A stretch of 5,811 nt of DNA from an uncultured Bacteroidota bacterium. Its GTDB lineage: Bacteria; Bacteroidota; Bacteroidia; NS11-12g; UBA955. The stretch lies in NCBI GenBank assembly GCA_903953615.1, contig CAJBKH010000256.1, positions 1 through 5,811 on the forward strand. Reading direction: 5' to 3'. The translations under genes were made by a program, and so were the position numbers. This document shows positions 5,755 to 5,811 of the stretch, piece by piece (position 1 is the stretch's first letter; each line of letters opens with the position of its first letter). Under the pieces are notes generated by a model. That model had not been told where the DNA came from and made no database searches. It saw nothing but the letters and a program-made list of their open reading frames with translations.

Positions 5755-5811
5755 ATAGCTATTCCGTTGTTAAAAAATTTAATTTGCAATCAATCTTGAA
5801 TACCGGTAACA
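5738..5811 (-). pseudogene. decayed 3' end of a second BamE-like gene, cut by the window edge
   Basis: Read on the minus strand, the segment encodes FFNNGIAI, then, after one extra T, KIDE and a stop. The intact neighbour at 3190-3462 ends TFKNGMVIKIDE. The extra base creates an early TAA (5751-5753), and further upstream the same frame meets TGA (5790-5792). The frame that then carries on (CYRYSRLIAN) meets TAA at 5779-5781, so at least two frame changes are needed to restore an ORF. This supports a pseudogene. One other minus frame is open to the window edge (stop 5759-5761), so the end of an unrelated gene cannot be excluded. The upstream part is outside the window. Confidence 0.5.

Overview
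The window looks like chromosomal DNA from a member of the Bacteroidota. The strongest evidence is the large minus-strand gene at 3590-5560, whose product has a signal peptide and a C-terminal gliding-motility/type IX secretion (CHU_C-like) domain known mainly from that phylum. Supporting signs are AT-rich intergenic DNA, promoter-like elements matching or nearly matching the Bacteroidota consensus TTG-N(about 17-23)-TAnnTTTG, two lipoprotein-type N-termini, and few Shine-Dalgarno sequences. The exact genus cannot be read from the window.

Layout. (1) 4-1038 (+) encodes a luciferase-like (LLM) flavin-dependent oxidoreductase of the Atu2307/SP_0267 type. (2) 1035-1415 (-) encodes a small lipoprotein that meets it tail to tail, with the two stop codons sharing TTAA. 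(3) 1416-1642 is a divergent promoter region with short palindromes. (4) 1643-2269 (+) encodes a peptidase S51 (dipeptidase E-like) protein. It overlaps by 8 nt a predicted lipoprotein of unknown function (2262-2846, +) that starts at TTG behind a strong Shine-Dalgarno sequence. (5) 2892-3206 (+) encodes a two-helix membrane protein with a four-cysteine zinc ribbon. (6) 3190-3462 (-) encodes a BamE/SmpA-like C-terminal domain that lacks a signal peptide and looks like the 3' remnant of a longer gene. (7) 3590-5560 (-) encodes the secreted multi-domain type IX protein. (8) 5561-5811 holds that gene's promoter and, at the window edge, what looks like the decayed 3' end of a second copy of the BamE-like gene.

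The genes do not form one obvious pathway. The LLM enzyme and the S51 peptidase are ordinary cytoplasmic enzymes; the lipoproteins and the secreted protein are cell-envelope products. The most structured part is 3190-5811, where two related minus-strand gene ends flank the secreted-protein gene and share an identical 17-nt 3' end. The first of these also supplies the stop codon and last codons of the zinc-ribbon gene on the other strand. This suggests local duplication and decay. I found no rRNA, tRNA, CRISPR array, transposase, integrase or recognisable defence system, and nothing that I can support as a new biological system.
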